Source: Paenibacillus sp. CF384
GTDB taxonomy: Bacteria > Bacillota > Bacilli > Paenibacillales > Paenibacillaceae
Assembly: GCF_900106745.1 (NCBI RefSeq)
Contig: NZ_FNNV01000017.1
Coordinates: 115,227-179,226 of the forward strand
Direction: 5' to 3'
Length of the DNA: 64,000 bases
Shown: one piece after another, positions 50,865-60,321 of the stretch
Layout of the letters: each line of letters opens with the position of its first letter
Position numbering within the stretch: the stretch's first letter is position 1
The notes under the pieces: model-generated
Told to the model about the DNA's origin: nothing
Database searches by the model: none
Seen by the model: only the letters and a program-made list of their open reading frames with translations
Translations under genes and position numbers: made by a program

Positions 50865-51734
50865 CTAGCCTTCATGCTCCGGCCGCTCGGCCAGCCAGTC
50901 TTCCAGCGTCGCCACGCGCCCCGGGAACTTGCTGCTTCTGGCTAGGAACCCTGCGCCGTGCTGCGGCATCGGATCTTGATCCGTCGGCTGATAGCGCAGG
51001 TCCACGCTCCAGCGGACATGATCGGAATTGTTCGGCGTCGACATATGAAGCAGCCGATCGTTGAACAAGATGGCCGTGCCTGCTTTCACCGGCAGCGCGA
51101 CCGTTTTGCGAGAACCGAGCTGATTCTCGTGCAGCGCGGTGTAGCCTGTGCCGCTGTACGTTTCCGAGTGCCATTCCAGCAGCTTCGCGTTTTGGGTGCG
51201 CGGCTTAATATGGAGACAACCGTTCTCGAGTGTAGCATCTACGAACGAAATCCAGACGGTAATGACGGGATTCGCATTGGAATCCGGCCAGTAGGATTTG
51301 TCTTGATGCCATGGCACCGCACCGGCCGCCACGCGAGGCACTTTAGGTCGCACATTATAGACCGGGCTTGCGAAGATTTCATCGCCGATCAGCGACTCTA
51401 CGGCATCGATGATCTTGGGATTGCTCAAGAGATGGTAGTAGCCCTCGAGCCGATCTCTCCACCCGCGTCCGAATTTGAGAAAATCCTTATCCGTTAATCC
51501 GGCAAACAGCTTCGCGAGTCGATATTGAAACGGTTCGTCCTCCAATTTGTCCGTAATCAGCCCATTCGCAACCAAATCATCGGCAATAATGGATACCTTA
51601 TCAGACATCGCCCGCCGCGGCGCTGCCATATCCTCTGCATTCAATAAGTCCTCCAAAATCAGATAACCGTCCCGATTGTACTGCTCCAGCTGCAAGTTGG
51701 ATAAACTTCCGCGTGTTGCACGATGAATGGCCAT
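50865..51734 (-). CDS. Phytanoyl-CoA dioxygenase (PhyH) family Fe(II)/2-oxoglutarate oxygenase
   Basis: A 289-residue oxygenase. The HxD pair is in VPWHQDKSYWPD (near residues 144-146); the third ligand histidine is in FNDRLLHMSTPN and the 2-oxoglutarate-binding arginine follows in HVRWSVDLRYQ. GGGGG precedes the ATG. It is a separate gene, not linked to the PhyH gene at 12789, with little similarity beyond the motifs. PhyH proteins in Paenibacillus are often in sugar or natural-product regions; the substrate is unknown. Confidence 0.9.
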   Translation of the reverse strand: MAIHRATRGSLSNLQLEQYNRDGYLILEDLLNAEDMAAPRRAMSDKVSIIADDLVANGLITDKLEDEPFQYRLAKLFAGLTDKDFLKFGRGWRDRLEGYYHLLSNPKIIDAVESLIGDEIFASPVYNVRPKVPRVAAGAVPWHQDKSYWPDSNANPVITVWISFVDATLENGCLHIKPRTQNAKLLEWHSETYSGTGYTALHENQLGSRKTVALPVKAGTAILFNDRLLHMSTPNNSDHVRWSVDLRYQPTDQDPMPQHGAGFLARSSKFPGRVATLEDWLAERPEHEG

Positions 51735-51846
51735 TCCGATACCCCCGTAACCTGTAGTGCTTACATGTTAAATGTATCATTACAGCCTGCGGATGTATTT
51801 ATTTTCGTTTCCGCCAACTTGTCATAACTTCCACTAAATCTTCAAT

Positions 51847-52410
51847 CTACTCCACAGTTATAGTCGTATATACCTCGCCGTTGTAATGACTGTCCACGAC
51901 TTCCTCTGTAAGCGAGAAACTACATACCGCCGAGATAAGATAGGTGCCGGGCGGAAGTCGCAGCTCCTTCTCTGCATAGAAACCGCGCCAGAAGTCGGCA
52001 TCGGGATCATCCGTACTATAGCCGCCGCTTTTGATGAATGGATACTCGGTCGTCTGACCTTTCACAAGCTTGGTTGCTACTAATTCGCTCGTGTTGACGC
52101 CTTCCATATTGAACTTCTTCCCATCCGTAATTGAAAATCCAATATAGATATGGCCGCCCCAAATCGTGATGGAATCACCTTCACCGATATAGGTCAAGCT
52201 GGCCGAATAGACGATGGGCTCATCCTTGCCGAAGGTTGTTTTGGCAATATTCAGCTTCATCTCGAACAGATCATCCTTGTACTGCAGCCGCGGCGCGGAC
52301 ATTTTCTTCTGTAGGGCTGGGTCAATGGCAGTCTCCTCGGCTTTCTTACTCCCAGAGCTGCCACAAGCTGCAAACACCAACATCAGCATGATCACGATCA
52401 TCGCTTTCAT
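51847..52410 (-). CDS. Putative lipoprotein
   Basis: A 187-residue protein with a short type II signal peptide; the lipobox is FAAC with Cys16. After it comes GSSGSKKAEET and a beta-rich soluble domain (FEMKLNIAKTTFGKDEP, KLVKGQTTEYPFIKSGGYST) that may be an immunoglobulin-like or BsuPI-like fold. AGGAGG precedes the ATG. Its function is unknown; the next gene downstream is the PhyH oxygenase on the same strand, over 100 bp away. Confidence 0.75.
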   Translation of the reverse strand: MKAMIVIMLMLVFAACGSSGSKKAEETAIDPALQKKMSAPRLQYKDDLFEMKLNIAKTTFGKDEPIVYSASLTYIGEGDSITIWGGHIYIGFSITDGKKFNMEGVNTSELVATKLVKGQTTEYPFIKSGGYSTDDPDADFWRGFYAEKELRLPPGTYLISAVCSFSLTEEVVDSHYNGEVYTTITVE

Positions 52411-52492
52411 AGCACATCCTCCTACTGGTCCGTCTTCTTACCCACCAGACGATGTATCCCCATAAAAGGTTACTGGACTCCGTACCAAAAAA

Positions 52493-52524
52493 GAGCAAAA
52501 GACCGGCGCTCTCCCGCCGGTCTT
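52493..52524 (-). terminator. Intrinsic terminator of the binding-protein gene at 52538
   Basis: AAGACCGGCG / CGCCGGTCTT arms (52499-52508, 52515-52524) followed on the minus strand by TTGCTCTTTTTT. Confidence 0.88.
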
Positions 52525-52537
52525 CCCCCTATCACAG

Positions 52538-54574
52538 CTACTTAATATTGCCCAAGTAATCTTTGTTCTGCTCATTGAAGTACTTTGTCATGGCCTCCAG
52601 TGATTTCTCATCCGCGCCTTGTTGAACCGCCAGCGCTTGGAATTCCTTCCACATCGACTCGAATTGTGCATCGTCCTTAGCAGCCAATGTCTTCGTCAAC
52701 GTCTTCTCGAAGGCGTCTCGGTTCTTCCAGAAGGCATCCGCTTCGGCTACGCTGCCGAAGAAGTTCCAAATTTCGTGACCTTTGTTCAGCATCGTCGCGA
52801 AATTCGATTGCGCCTCTCCCGGCAGGTTGCCCGGATCGAAGAATCCGAGTGCGTCCGCCGCACTAAGCGTTCTTGTGTAGGTATTGTAAGGAGCAAGCGG
52901 ACCTGCGCCCCACATGTAGCTTGGATAATACGGCCATGCGAAGCCATAGCCATCCGTTGTGCCAATGCGAGTGTTGAACAGGTTATACGAAAGTTGTGCA
53001 CCGTTAGCTTGGTTCGTGTACACCATCGCATCTTCCAGATCTTTGTTCACGAATACGCGTTTGCCGTCTTTCTCTTCGAACAGCCCCGCGCTCTTCGGTC
53101 CCCACTCGTACATTTTCTCGCCTGTTTCCGAAATCATATAATCCAGGAAACGAAGGACTTGCGGCAAGTCTTCCTCGGACACTTTGTCCTTGAAGATCAT
53201 AATTGAGTAGTTGATGCCGTTCTGGCCGTAAGGCATGATCGTTCTGGAGAAATCGATAGGTGCGTCGATAAATAGTTTTCTATACCGATATGGCTTGTTA
53301 GCTGCTTTCAGCACAGCTGCATCCGGCGTATCGTACATATAAGGTACCGCATATTGACCGTTATTCAGCTTCTCTAGGTGAGTAGCGTTGTTCTCGAGGA
53401 GCGAGTTAGGATCCATTACTTTATCTCGAACGAGCTTGTTGAATTCCGCAATACCCGATTTAAACCAATCTTGCTGGAAGGAGTATTTAATGCTCTTCGA
53501 GGCTTTATCGTAGTAAGTAAAGTAGTTGTTGTTGGCAGGTATTCGGTAGACGTTATTGAATAATTGCGTCATCAAGCTCCAGTTGTCGCCGCCGCCGAAG
53601 CCGTAGGTGACTTGCACCGGCTTGCCGTTTTCCTTTAATCCTTTATCTTTGATTACCTTCTGTACATCGTACAGGAATTTAATCATGTCATCCGTGGATT
53701 TAATGGGAACGTCAAAAATCTCTTCTTTCGTAAACTTGCCGTTCTTCAAATATAGGGCGTCGATCTCGTCTTGGGTCTTGGCGTTCGGGTACATCATTTT
53801 TAGTATATCGTCGCGAACCCAGATCCAGTTGTAGCCTAGTGAACTGTTCAGCGGGCTCGGCGGAACGAAATCAGGATTCAGCTGTTTAATCGAGCCGTCC
53901 GGATTACCGACCATCGTCGGGAAACCCCAGATTTTGTCGCCGTCCAGATGTTTGGATGTGATTTGTTCTTTAATCAATGGGAAGACGTCAAACGGCATTC
54001 TCTTCGCCACGTGCGGAGCATATTGGGCGATTGCATCCGTTAATTCGTACACTTTGCCTGCCTTGATTAAGTCTTGGAACGGCGCCATGTCGCCGTCTAC
54101 GAAAGCGATATCCGGCCAGTCGTTGGAAGCGTTCAGCAGACCCATCTTCACCTTGACGTCTTGACCGCCGTTGTCGAAGGAGCCGTCCTTATCGATGGTT
54201 ACGCCGGTAACGCGTTTAATTTCCGGCGTCACGACGTCTTTGTCCGACGAAGGGCGCTTAGCATCGCCGCTGCCGTGCGTATACCAAGCCTTCAAATTCA
54301 GTTGTTTTCCCGTCCAGTCCGGCAGCTCCGAGCTGTCGGATACTTTATCGAGCATATCGTAGTAGGCAGCCGGCTCCGCAGCGGGTTCCGTCGTATTGGT
54401 TTCCGTCGACGTCTCTGTATTCGTAGCGGTATTCGTGTTCGTCGCTGTTTCATTAGTGGCGGTACTGCCGGTGTTCTCGTTATTGTTTTTGTTATTGGAG
54501 CATCCAACGATCAAGGTAACGATCATCATCGCCGAAATAAGCACGGAAAGCGTTTTTCTCGTTCTGTTTCTCAT
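52538..54574 (-). CDS. Large extracellular solute-binding lipoprotein (LplA/YtcQ-type)
   Basis: A 678-residue binding protein, larger than ordinary CUT1 binding proteins but typical of the LplA/YtcQ group. Lipobox IVGC (Cys25), then an Asn/Thr-rich linker (about 26-65), then the bilobed domain with SNDWPDIAFVDGD, KIWGFPTMVGNPDGS and YNWIWVRDDILKMM. Mature protein would capture an oligosaccharide and pass it to the two permeases encoded upstream. It is the last gene of the cluster and carries its own terminator. Confidence 0.93.
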   Translation of the reverse strand: MRNRTRKTLSVLISAMMIVTLIVGCSNNKNNNENTGSTATNETATNTNTATNTETSTETNTTEPAAEPAAYYDMLDKVSDSSELPDWTGKQLNLKAWYTHGSGDAKRPSSDKDVVTPEIKRVTGVTIDKDGSFDNGGQDVKVKMGLLNASNDWPDIAFVDGDMAPFQDLIKAGKVYELTDAIAQYAPHVAKRMPFDVFPLIKEQITSKHLDGDKIWGFPTMVGNPDGSIKQLNPDFVPPSPLNSSLGYNWIWVRDDILKMMYPNAKTQDEIDALYLKNGKFTKEEIFDVPIKSTDDMIKFLYDVQKVIKDKGLKENGKPVQVTYGFGGGDNWSLMTQLFNNVYRIPANNNYFTYYDKASKSIKYSFQQDWFKSGIAEFNKLVRDKVMDPNSLLENNATHLEKLNNGQYAVPYMYDTPDAAVLKAANKPYRYRKLFIDAPIDFSRTIMPYGQNGINYSIMIFKDKVSEEDLPQVLRFLDYMISETGEKMYEWGPKSAGLFEEKDGKRVFVNKDLEDAMVYTNQANGAQLSYNLFNTRIGTTDGYGFAWPYYPSYMWGAGPLAPYNTYTRTLSAADALGFFDPGNLPGEAQSNFATMLNKGHEIWNFFGSVAEADAFWKNRDAFEKTLTKTLAAKDDAQFESMWKEFQALAVQQGADEKSLEAMTKYFNEQNKDYLGNIK

Positions 54575-54742
54575 CTTCTAGCCTCCTGATTTTATCGGTA
54601 TCGGTTTGGCATCCTGCGTGAAATATGAGATTAACGTGTTCTCTTTGCCCTCCTCCCCTTCGTTGTACCCCTCTTGCGAAATCGGATTTCATTGCTTATG
54701 GCTTGTCGACGAGCCTGCCTCACCTCCCGAAATAGAGTCCGC

Positions 54743-55660
54743 CTATTCTTTGACTGCGCCAAGTGTAATGCCCTTGACGAAGAAGCGCTGCAGGAACGGA
54801 TAAATAATAAGAATCGGAATGGATGTCACGATGATGTTGGCTGACCGTATCGCTTGCGGTGTAATATGGGGCTGTCCGGAAGAAACAACGGTGATGTTCT
54901 TCATCAATGCCTCTTCCATCAGCTTGGCGACCCTCTCGCCTTCCTTCAAGATCTGCATGAGAATGTATTGCATCGTAAACAGCTTGTGGTTCGTCACGTA
55001 ATACAGCGTAGTCGTCCAATCATTCCAGTGATAGACGGCCGTCCACAGCGTCATGACGGCGATAATCGGCATCGACAGCGGCATGTAAATGCGAGTCATG
55101 ATCGTAAAGTCGTTCGCTCCGTCAATCCGAGCTGACTCGCCTAAGCTGTCGGGTATCGTGAATAAGTAAGAGCGGATGATGACCATGTTGTAGAGGCTAA
55201 ACGATACCGGCAGGATATACACCCAGAACGTGTTCGACACATGCAGCTCCGAATAAATCAGGTAAGTCGGAATTAACCCCCCGTTGAAATACATCGGAAT
55301 GATGAGGAAGATGAGCAGCGCGCCTCTTCCGGTGACATCCTTTAACGTAAATGCGTAAGCGCAAGCGTACTGGACAAGGACCGCAAGTGTCGTGCCTGCC
55401 GCGACTCTGCACAAGGAAATCCAAAGCGCATGAATTACTTCTTGGTTCTGGAACAGCAGCATGAAATTGTTGAAGGTAAACACCCGCGGATAGATGGTGA
55501 TGCCCCCGAATTGAGAATCAAGCGGATCGTTGAAGGCATAAGCAAGCACATTCAAGAAGGGGAAGACCATGATGAACACCAGCACCGACAGGAACACGAT
55601 ATTGGCGACTTTGAACACTTTATAGGACGTGGATTCGTGGTTCATACGGACTCCCCTCAA
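54743..55660 (-). CDS. Carbohydrate ABC transporter permease (LplC/YtcP-like)
   Basis: A 305-residue membrane protein with six predicted helices and the EAA loop region LGESARIDGANDFTIMTRIY (about 189-208). The C-terminal PFLQRFFVKGITLGAVKE is typical of LplC/YtcP. It pairs with the permease encoded 97 bp upstream. No signal for a dedicated ATPase. Confidence 0.94.
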   Translation of the reverse strand: MRGVRMNHESTSYKVFKVANIVFLSVLVFIMVFPFLNVLAYAFNDPLDSQFGGITIYPRVFTFNNFMLLFQNQEVIHALWISLCRVAAGTTLAVLVQYACAYAFTLKDVTGRGALLIFLIIPMYFNGGLIPTYLIYSELHVSNTFWVYILPVSFSLYNMVIIRSYLFTIPDSLGESARIDGANDFTIMTRIYMPLSMPIIAVMTLWTAVYHWNDWTTTLYYVTNHKLFTMQYILMQILKEGERVAKLMEEALMKNITVVSSGQPHITPQAIRSANIIVTSIPILIIYPFLQRFFVKGITLGAVKE

Positions 55661-55757
55661 GGTGAAACGGCTCTCGCCGTTCTCTTGGCGGCCCAGCGCG
55701 TTTCATTCCGGTGAAATATAAGCATGGTATAAGGTGAAACTTATGTTTTCTTATATT

Positions 55758-56720
55758 TTAGAAGATCGAAATTCGGGATACTTTCTTCGCGATTTGGTTC
55801 GCGGCGATAATAAACGTAAAGGCGACAATCCCTTCCACAAACCCGATGGCAGCCGCGGTCGAGTAATTCCCTTGTTGAATGCCGGAAGAGAACACGACAG
55901 TCGAGATAACCGGGTAATCGATGAATGCGTTTTGCATCCCGTAGACGAGCTCGAAATTACTGCCGAACAACGAACCGAGCGTGAAAATCAACATGATGAT
56001 GGCCGTCGTTTTCATGCCGGGAAGCGTAATGTATCGATGCTGCTGAAACCGATTGGCTCCGTCGATCTTAGCCGCCTCGTACAAGTTCGGATCAATGGAG
56101 GTAATGGCGGCCAGGAACACGATCGTTCCCCACCCAACCTCTTTCCACACGCTGAGCAAGAGCAGGAGCGGAACGAATAGTACCTGATGAGACAAGAACA
56201 TCGACCGTTCGGTATCCGCGCTGCTAAGCATAACTTTCAAATCATTCATCGGGCCATCGACATCAAGCAGCGAATAAGTTAATCCGACAACCGCGATCCA
56301 AGACAGAAAGTGCGGCATATAGCTTAACGTCTGCACGCCTCGTTTAAACAGCCCGTCCTTAAGTTCATTCAACAACAATGCAAGCAGGATCGGAGCCGGG
56401 AAGCTGACGACAATCATCATGACGCTTAGCAGAAAGGTATTAAGAATCGCCTTCTGCAGCATCGGCACATGAAAGATGGCATTAATGTGCTTAAACCCCA
56501 CCCAAGGACTATGCCACAATCCGGCGAAAATATTATGATCCTGGAAAGCAACCAGAATGCCGGGCATCGGCAAATAACAGAAGATCAATGTCAAGACGAC
56601 GGAGGGAAGCATTAACAAATAGGCAAAATAGCTCTTCTTGAACTTGCGCTTCCAATTGGGTTTCCTGGATAGATTAACGTGTGGAGCTACGTCTCCTTCA
56701 TGCGTTGTAACCGCCCTCAC
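55758..56720 (-). CDS. Sugar ABC transporter permease (LplB/YteP-like)
   Basis: A 320-residue membrane protein with six predicted helices and the EAA loop LYEAAKIDGANRFQQHRYI. The N-terminal KSYFAYLLMLPSVVLTLIF is characteristic of LplB/YteP. The start is GTG at 56720, with AGGAGG ten bases upstream; the longer reading from 56816 has no site. A CRE-like site lies upstream (56773-56786). Confidence 0.93.
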   Translation of the reverse strand: MRAVTTHEGDVAPHVNLSRKPNWKRKFKKSYFAYLLMLPSVVLTLIFCYLPMPGILVAFQDHNIFAGLWHSPWVGFKHINAIFHVPMLQKAILNTFLLSVMMIVVSFPAPILLALLLNELKDGLFKRGVQTLSYMPHFLSWIAVVGLTYSLLDVDGPMNDLKVMLSSADTERSMFLSHQVLFVPLLLLLSVWKEVGWGTIVFLAAITSIDPNLYEAAKIDGANRFQQHRYITLPGMKTTAIIMLIFTLGSLFGSNFELVYGMQNAFIDYPVISTVVFSSGIQQGNYSTAAAIGFVEGIVAFTFIIAANQIAKKVSRISIF

Positions 56721-56772
56721 TTTGACTCCCCCTCCTATGCACAGCTGTTCGACTTGGGTATAGCATATAGTT

Positions 56773-56786
56773 TGAAAGCGCTTAAT
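56773..56786. promoter_or_regulatory. CRE-like site upstream of the Lpl-type permease operon
   Basis: TGAAAGCGCTTAAT fits the CcpA consensus at 8 of 10 defined positions. It lies about 50 bp before the permease GTG, likely within the promoter region. Confidence 0.5.
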
Positions 56787-56830
56787 TAAAGCCAAAATGC
56801 GGAAATCTGATATCACAATCAGGAAAAGTA

Positions 56831-56861
56831 ATAAAAAACCTGCGCTTCCTCGGCGCAGGTT
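56831..56861 (-). terminator. Terminator after the second sensor kinase gene
   Basis: AACCTGCGC / GCGCAGGTT arms with a seven-base loop, followed on the minus strand by TTTTTTATTA. The stem touches the kinase stop codon, so the kinase/regulator pair and the permease genes are separate transcription units. Confidence 0.85.
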
Positions 56862-58603
56862 TAACGGGCTATATCCAGTGAAGATTGCTCGCCGATGTGA
56901 ATAGCGGCAGGAATTCGAATCCTAACAGTCGTTCCATTGCCCGGCTCGCTCCGAATTTCAAGCTTGTGCAGCTTCGGGTAAAAGATCTCCAGTCGTTTCC
57001 GGACGTTCTTCATGCCATAACCTCCGTACAGTCCGCAAGCTTCCCCTTCGAGCAGCTGCTCGATCTGCGCAGCATCCATTCCTGCTCCATTATCGGATAT
57101 GGCGAATAGGACATCGTCACCATCTTGCTTAGCCGATATACGAACGATGCCACCTGTTTCTCGCCCAATTAACCCGTGCAAGACGGCGTTCTCCACGACC
57201 GGCTGCAGCAGATGTTTGAGAACAGGTCGGTAACCAATTCCTTCATCATATTGAATCTCATAATGGAATTCGGTACCAAATGCAAACTTCTGAAGTCGCA
57301 AATATTGCTCGATCATTTCCAATTCCTGCACAATCGTCACGATGCTGCTGCCCTTATTCAACGCGATCCGGTAATACTTGACCATCGAGTTAATGACGTC
57401 CTTCACCTGCTTGTCCCCGCTGATGGAGCGTATCGTGGACAGCGTGTTGTAGAGAAAATGCGGATTAAAGCGCTCCTGAAGCAGCTGCGTCTCCAGCACC
57501 TTTCGCTCAAGCTCGTAGTCCGTGATGCGCTTATAATACTCTTTGACCCGCTGGATCAGCTCATAGTAAGAGTTGCCCATTCGTTCAAATTCGTCGTGAG
57601 TGGAAGGGTTCATCATCGAATCTTCCTCGCTGATCAGGCTTTCCACGTTTTTGTTCATTTTGCGAAGCAGCGCCTCAAGCCTCTTGGTCAAATAATACGA
57701 GACAACCTCGACAGTAAAAACAAGAATGCCGACGATAATTAGAAAAATAACGCCGACGGAAACCCAATACCATTTCAACTCTTGGAAGACGAGGCTCTTC
57801 GGAATATACCAAGAAACATGCCCTAGCGGCGTGTGTAAGGATTGATTCAGTACATAGTAGGAAGCACCCGGCTTTACGTCTGCATCTGCCCTGAGCCGAT
57901 AATCGCCATACTGCCCGGATCCTTCAAAATTAATATAGCTACCTTTGGGAATGTCACTCGGAAAGAAGTTGATCAACTGGTTCAACTGGATGCGCATTTC
58001 AATAATGGCAAGCGGCCTATTAAGCGATATTAATTGTTTATAGGCATAAATATAATCGGCCTTCATGGTAGAGTTGGCATTCAGCTTCGCCTTCTTGATT
58101 AACCAGAGAAGTTCCGTGTTATTGGTGTTCAAGATGGCATCCTTGAGACTTGTCGAACTTGTCGAAGCATCTGCTTGTTCGTTCTCCAAACTGCCGATGC
58201 TCCGCAAATACTCCCCATCGTAATTGGTATCCTTCAGGGCATAAATAACAATCTCCGTCTGGGTATTTTCCGTTTTGGCCGCCTTCATGACACTCTGCAG
58301 GTAGTCGCTGAAGTTCATGATGCGGACCAGGTTATTTTCTTTATAAGATGTCTCTAAATAATTGATAATAAAATAGTTGCTGTTGATGAATTCGACTTTA
58401 TTGACGTTGGAATCAAGTATGGCATTCACGCTGCTTGCGCTGCTTTCAAGCTGCGTTTGCTTCTCAGCCAGAATATCCTTTACTTTACTGCTGTAGATTC
58501 GGCTCGTCAGGAATGAACCGAGCACAAGCATGGGAAGCAGCGCAAACACGAAGATGATCGCCGCTACTTTATGCCGGTACCTCAACCGATCCAGTTTGAA
58601 CAT
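56861..58603 (-). CDS. YesM-like sensor histidine kinase
   Basis: A 580-residue membrane kinase. TM1 is about 13-33 and TM2 about 279-303, with an extracellular sensor between; then a HAMP-like linker, phospho-acceptor His382 in FNPHFLYNTLSTIRS, and an HATPase domain with LLQPVVENAVLHG and YGGYGMKNVRKRLEIF. It starts 31 bp after the response-regulator gene upstream. By context it senses the substrate of the Lpl-type importer encoded downstream. Confidence 0.95.
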   Translation of the reverse strand: MFKLDRLRYRHKVAAIIFVFALLPMLVLGSFLTSRIYSSKVKDILAEKQTQLESSASSVNAILDSNVNKVEFINSNYFIINYLETSYKENNLVRIMNFSDYLQSVMKAAKTENTQTEIVIYALKDTNYDGEYLRSIGSLENEQADASTSSTSLKDAILNTNNTELLWLIKKAKLNANSTMKADYIYAYKQLISLNRPLAIIEMRIQLNQLINFFPSDIPKGSYINFEGSGQYGDYRLRADADVKPGASYYVLNQSLHTPLGHVSWYIPKSLVFQELKWYWVSVGVIFLIIVGILVFTVEVVSYYLTKRLEALLRKMNKNVESLISEEDSMMNPSTHDEFERMGNSYYELIQRVKEYYKRITDYELERKVLETQLLQERFNPHFLYNTLSTIRSISGDKQVKDVINSMVKYYRIALNKGSSIVTIVQELEMIEQYLRLQKFAFGTEFHYEIQYDEGIGYRPVLKHLLQPVVENAVLHGLIGRETGGIVRISAKQDGDDVLFAISDNGAGMDAAQIEQLLEGEACGLYGGYGMKNVRKRLEIFYPKLHKLEIRSEPGNGTTVRIRIPAAIHIGEQSSLDIAR

Positions 58604-58634
58604 GGTTTCGCCCCCGATCTCATGGCCATGCGCA

Positions 58635-60248
58635 TTAAAGTGCGGCTTTGCTTTTGAATTCAGCCGGTGTCATGCCTACGTTTTTCTTGAACGCAAGAAT
58701 GAAGTAGGAGGTACTGACATAACCGACTGCTTCGGCTACAGCGGCCACCTTACTGCCTTCTTCCCTTAGCAGCTGCTTCGCCTTATCCGTTCGATATTGG
58801 ACCAAATAATCGAAGATGGTCTGTCCCGTTTCTTTCTTAAACGTTCCGTTTGCGTGGCGCCCGCTCAAATAAACAGATTTGGAAATATCCTCAATGGAGA
58901 TTTGCTCGCGGTAGTTATCATGGATCATCTGTTTGATTGCCGCGATGATTTTCACATTCTTGGAGCTGTTCCGGTCGGTTACCCGCTCCTTGATGACCTC
59001 GAACGATTGCCTGATCCACTGCACGACTTCCACCTTGGTGCTCATCCGGTTCAATTTATCCCATACCGCCAGATTATCGCCGAAAACATCCTTCATCGAT
59101 TGGTTCGCTTCCATGAACAGAATGCCCGATAGATGGGAGCAGAGCAGCGCAAAGCCCTTGACGTAATTCTCACTTTGCCTTACATTCACGGCGTTCAAGT
59201 ACTTCTCAATAAATTCTTCTACGTCTTGGTCGTTCCCGAACGACATGAGCGCTTTCAAATCTTGATAGACTTCCACTAAGCTCGGCATGTCCTCCATAGG
59301 AATGTCCGAACGGTCTTCGATTTCCTCGAAACGAATAATCGGGTTGCTTCCGCTGTAGAAGCGTGTATTAACCGCCTGCTGCGATTGCATGTATAAGCGA
59401 TCAAGCTCTGTCAGCTCACGGGAGCTCGTGCTGATGCCCATCGTCGCATGGATGCCCAGCTCTCCGTTAATTGCTGTATGAAGCTGGACAGCCGCATCGA
59501 TGACGTCCTGCCTGTCGGTTTCGAGGTCAAAGACGATGACGGCATATTCGTCCGCCGAAATTTGGACCGGATACATGGATCTTGTAGCGTTTCCTGCTTT
59601 GGAGATTAAACTCTTGATCGAATAGGAAAGAAAGTAGGCGTCCCGTGCGCTTCGGTGTTCCTGCTTATCTGCAGCCAAGGAATTGATGGAGATGACGCTC
59701 ATATTCGCGTGATCGACGATTGGGAGTGCGAGGAATTCGATCTTGTCCAAAATATCTTCTTTCGTGCGGAAGTTGCCCAGCAGCACTTCCTTCAGGAATT
59801 GTTCCTGCACGAGCGGAAGCATTCCTTCCAGCTGTTTCAACATGCGTTCTTTCTCGATTTGCTCGCGATGCTGCTGCGTAAACTCGGCAAGAAGCTTGTG
59901 AATCGCCAGCTCTAATTCATCCGGCATAATCGGCTTCAGCACATAACCGTAAATGCCAAGCTCGACGGCGGATTTGGCAAACTCGAAATCGCTGTGGGAG
60001 CTGACGAAGATGATTTTGACATGAGGATGCGATTGTCTGATGCGGGCGGACAACTCGACCCCGTTCATTAACGGCATCGCGATGTCCGTGATCACAATGT
60101 GAGGTCGGAGGTCGTCCATTCTAGAAAGCGCTTCCAAACCATTCGCGAATAGGCCGACGACTTCTATGCCGAGCGACGACCATTCTATTACCTCTTTCAT
60201 TGTGTTCCGTTCATATTTGTTGTCATCCACGATAAATAATCTGAACAT
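58635..60248 (-). CDS. YesN-like response regulator with AraC-type DNA-binding domain
   Basis: A 537-residue response regulator. The receiver domain has VDDN (Asp8-9), phospho-acceptor Asp55 in IVITDIAMPLMNG and Lys near 106 in YVLKPIMP. The C-terminal AraC domain (about 440-535) has ISKSVYLSGRHANGTFKKET and VAEAVGYVSTSYFILAFKKN. Start at the ATG 60248, with AAGGA ten bases upstream. The gene order here is regulator then kinase, the reverse of the pair at 43922-47225. Confidence 0.94.
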   Translation of the reverse strand: MFRLFIVDDNKYERNTMKEVIEWSSLGIEVVGLFANGLEALSRMDDLRPHIVITDIAMPLMNGVELSARIRQSHPHVKIIFVSSHSDFEFAKSAVELGIYGYVLKPIMPDELELAIHKLLAEFTQQHREQIEKERMLKQLEGMLPLVQEQFLKEVLLGNFRTKEDILDKIEFLALPIVDHANMSVISINSLAADKQEHRSARDAYFLSYSIKSLISKAGNATRSMYPVQISADEYAVIVFDLETDRQDVIDAAVQLHTAINGELGIHATMGISTSSRELTELDRLYMQSQQAVNTRFYSGSNPIIRFEEIEDRSDIPMEDMPSLVEVYQDLKALMSFGNDQDVEEFIEKYLNAVNVRQSENYVKGFALLCSHLSGILFMEANQSMKDVFGDNLAVWDKLNRMSTKVEVVQWIRQSFEVIKERVTDRNSSKNVKIIAAIKQMIHDNYREQISIEDISKSVYLSGRHANGTFKKETGQTIFDYLVQYRTDKAKQLLREEGSKVAAVAEAVGYVSTSYFILAFKKNVGMTPAEFKSKAAL

Positions 60249-60321
60249 TACATACACGTCCTTATCCCCGGATGCACTGCTATCCCCATTATTTCAATAA
60301 AAGGGAATGGAACACAATAGC

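Noticed and set aside
51755..51775. CRE site upstream of the PhyH gene at 51734
   Set aside because: TGTAAGCACTACAG has the central CG changed to CA and a poor right half, too weak to call.
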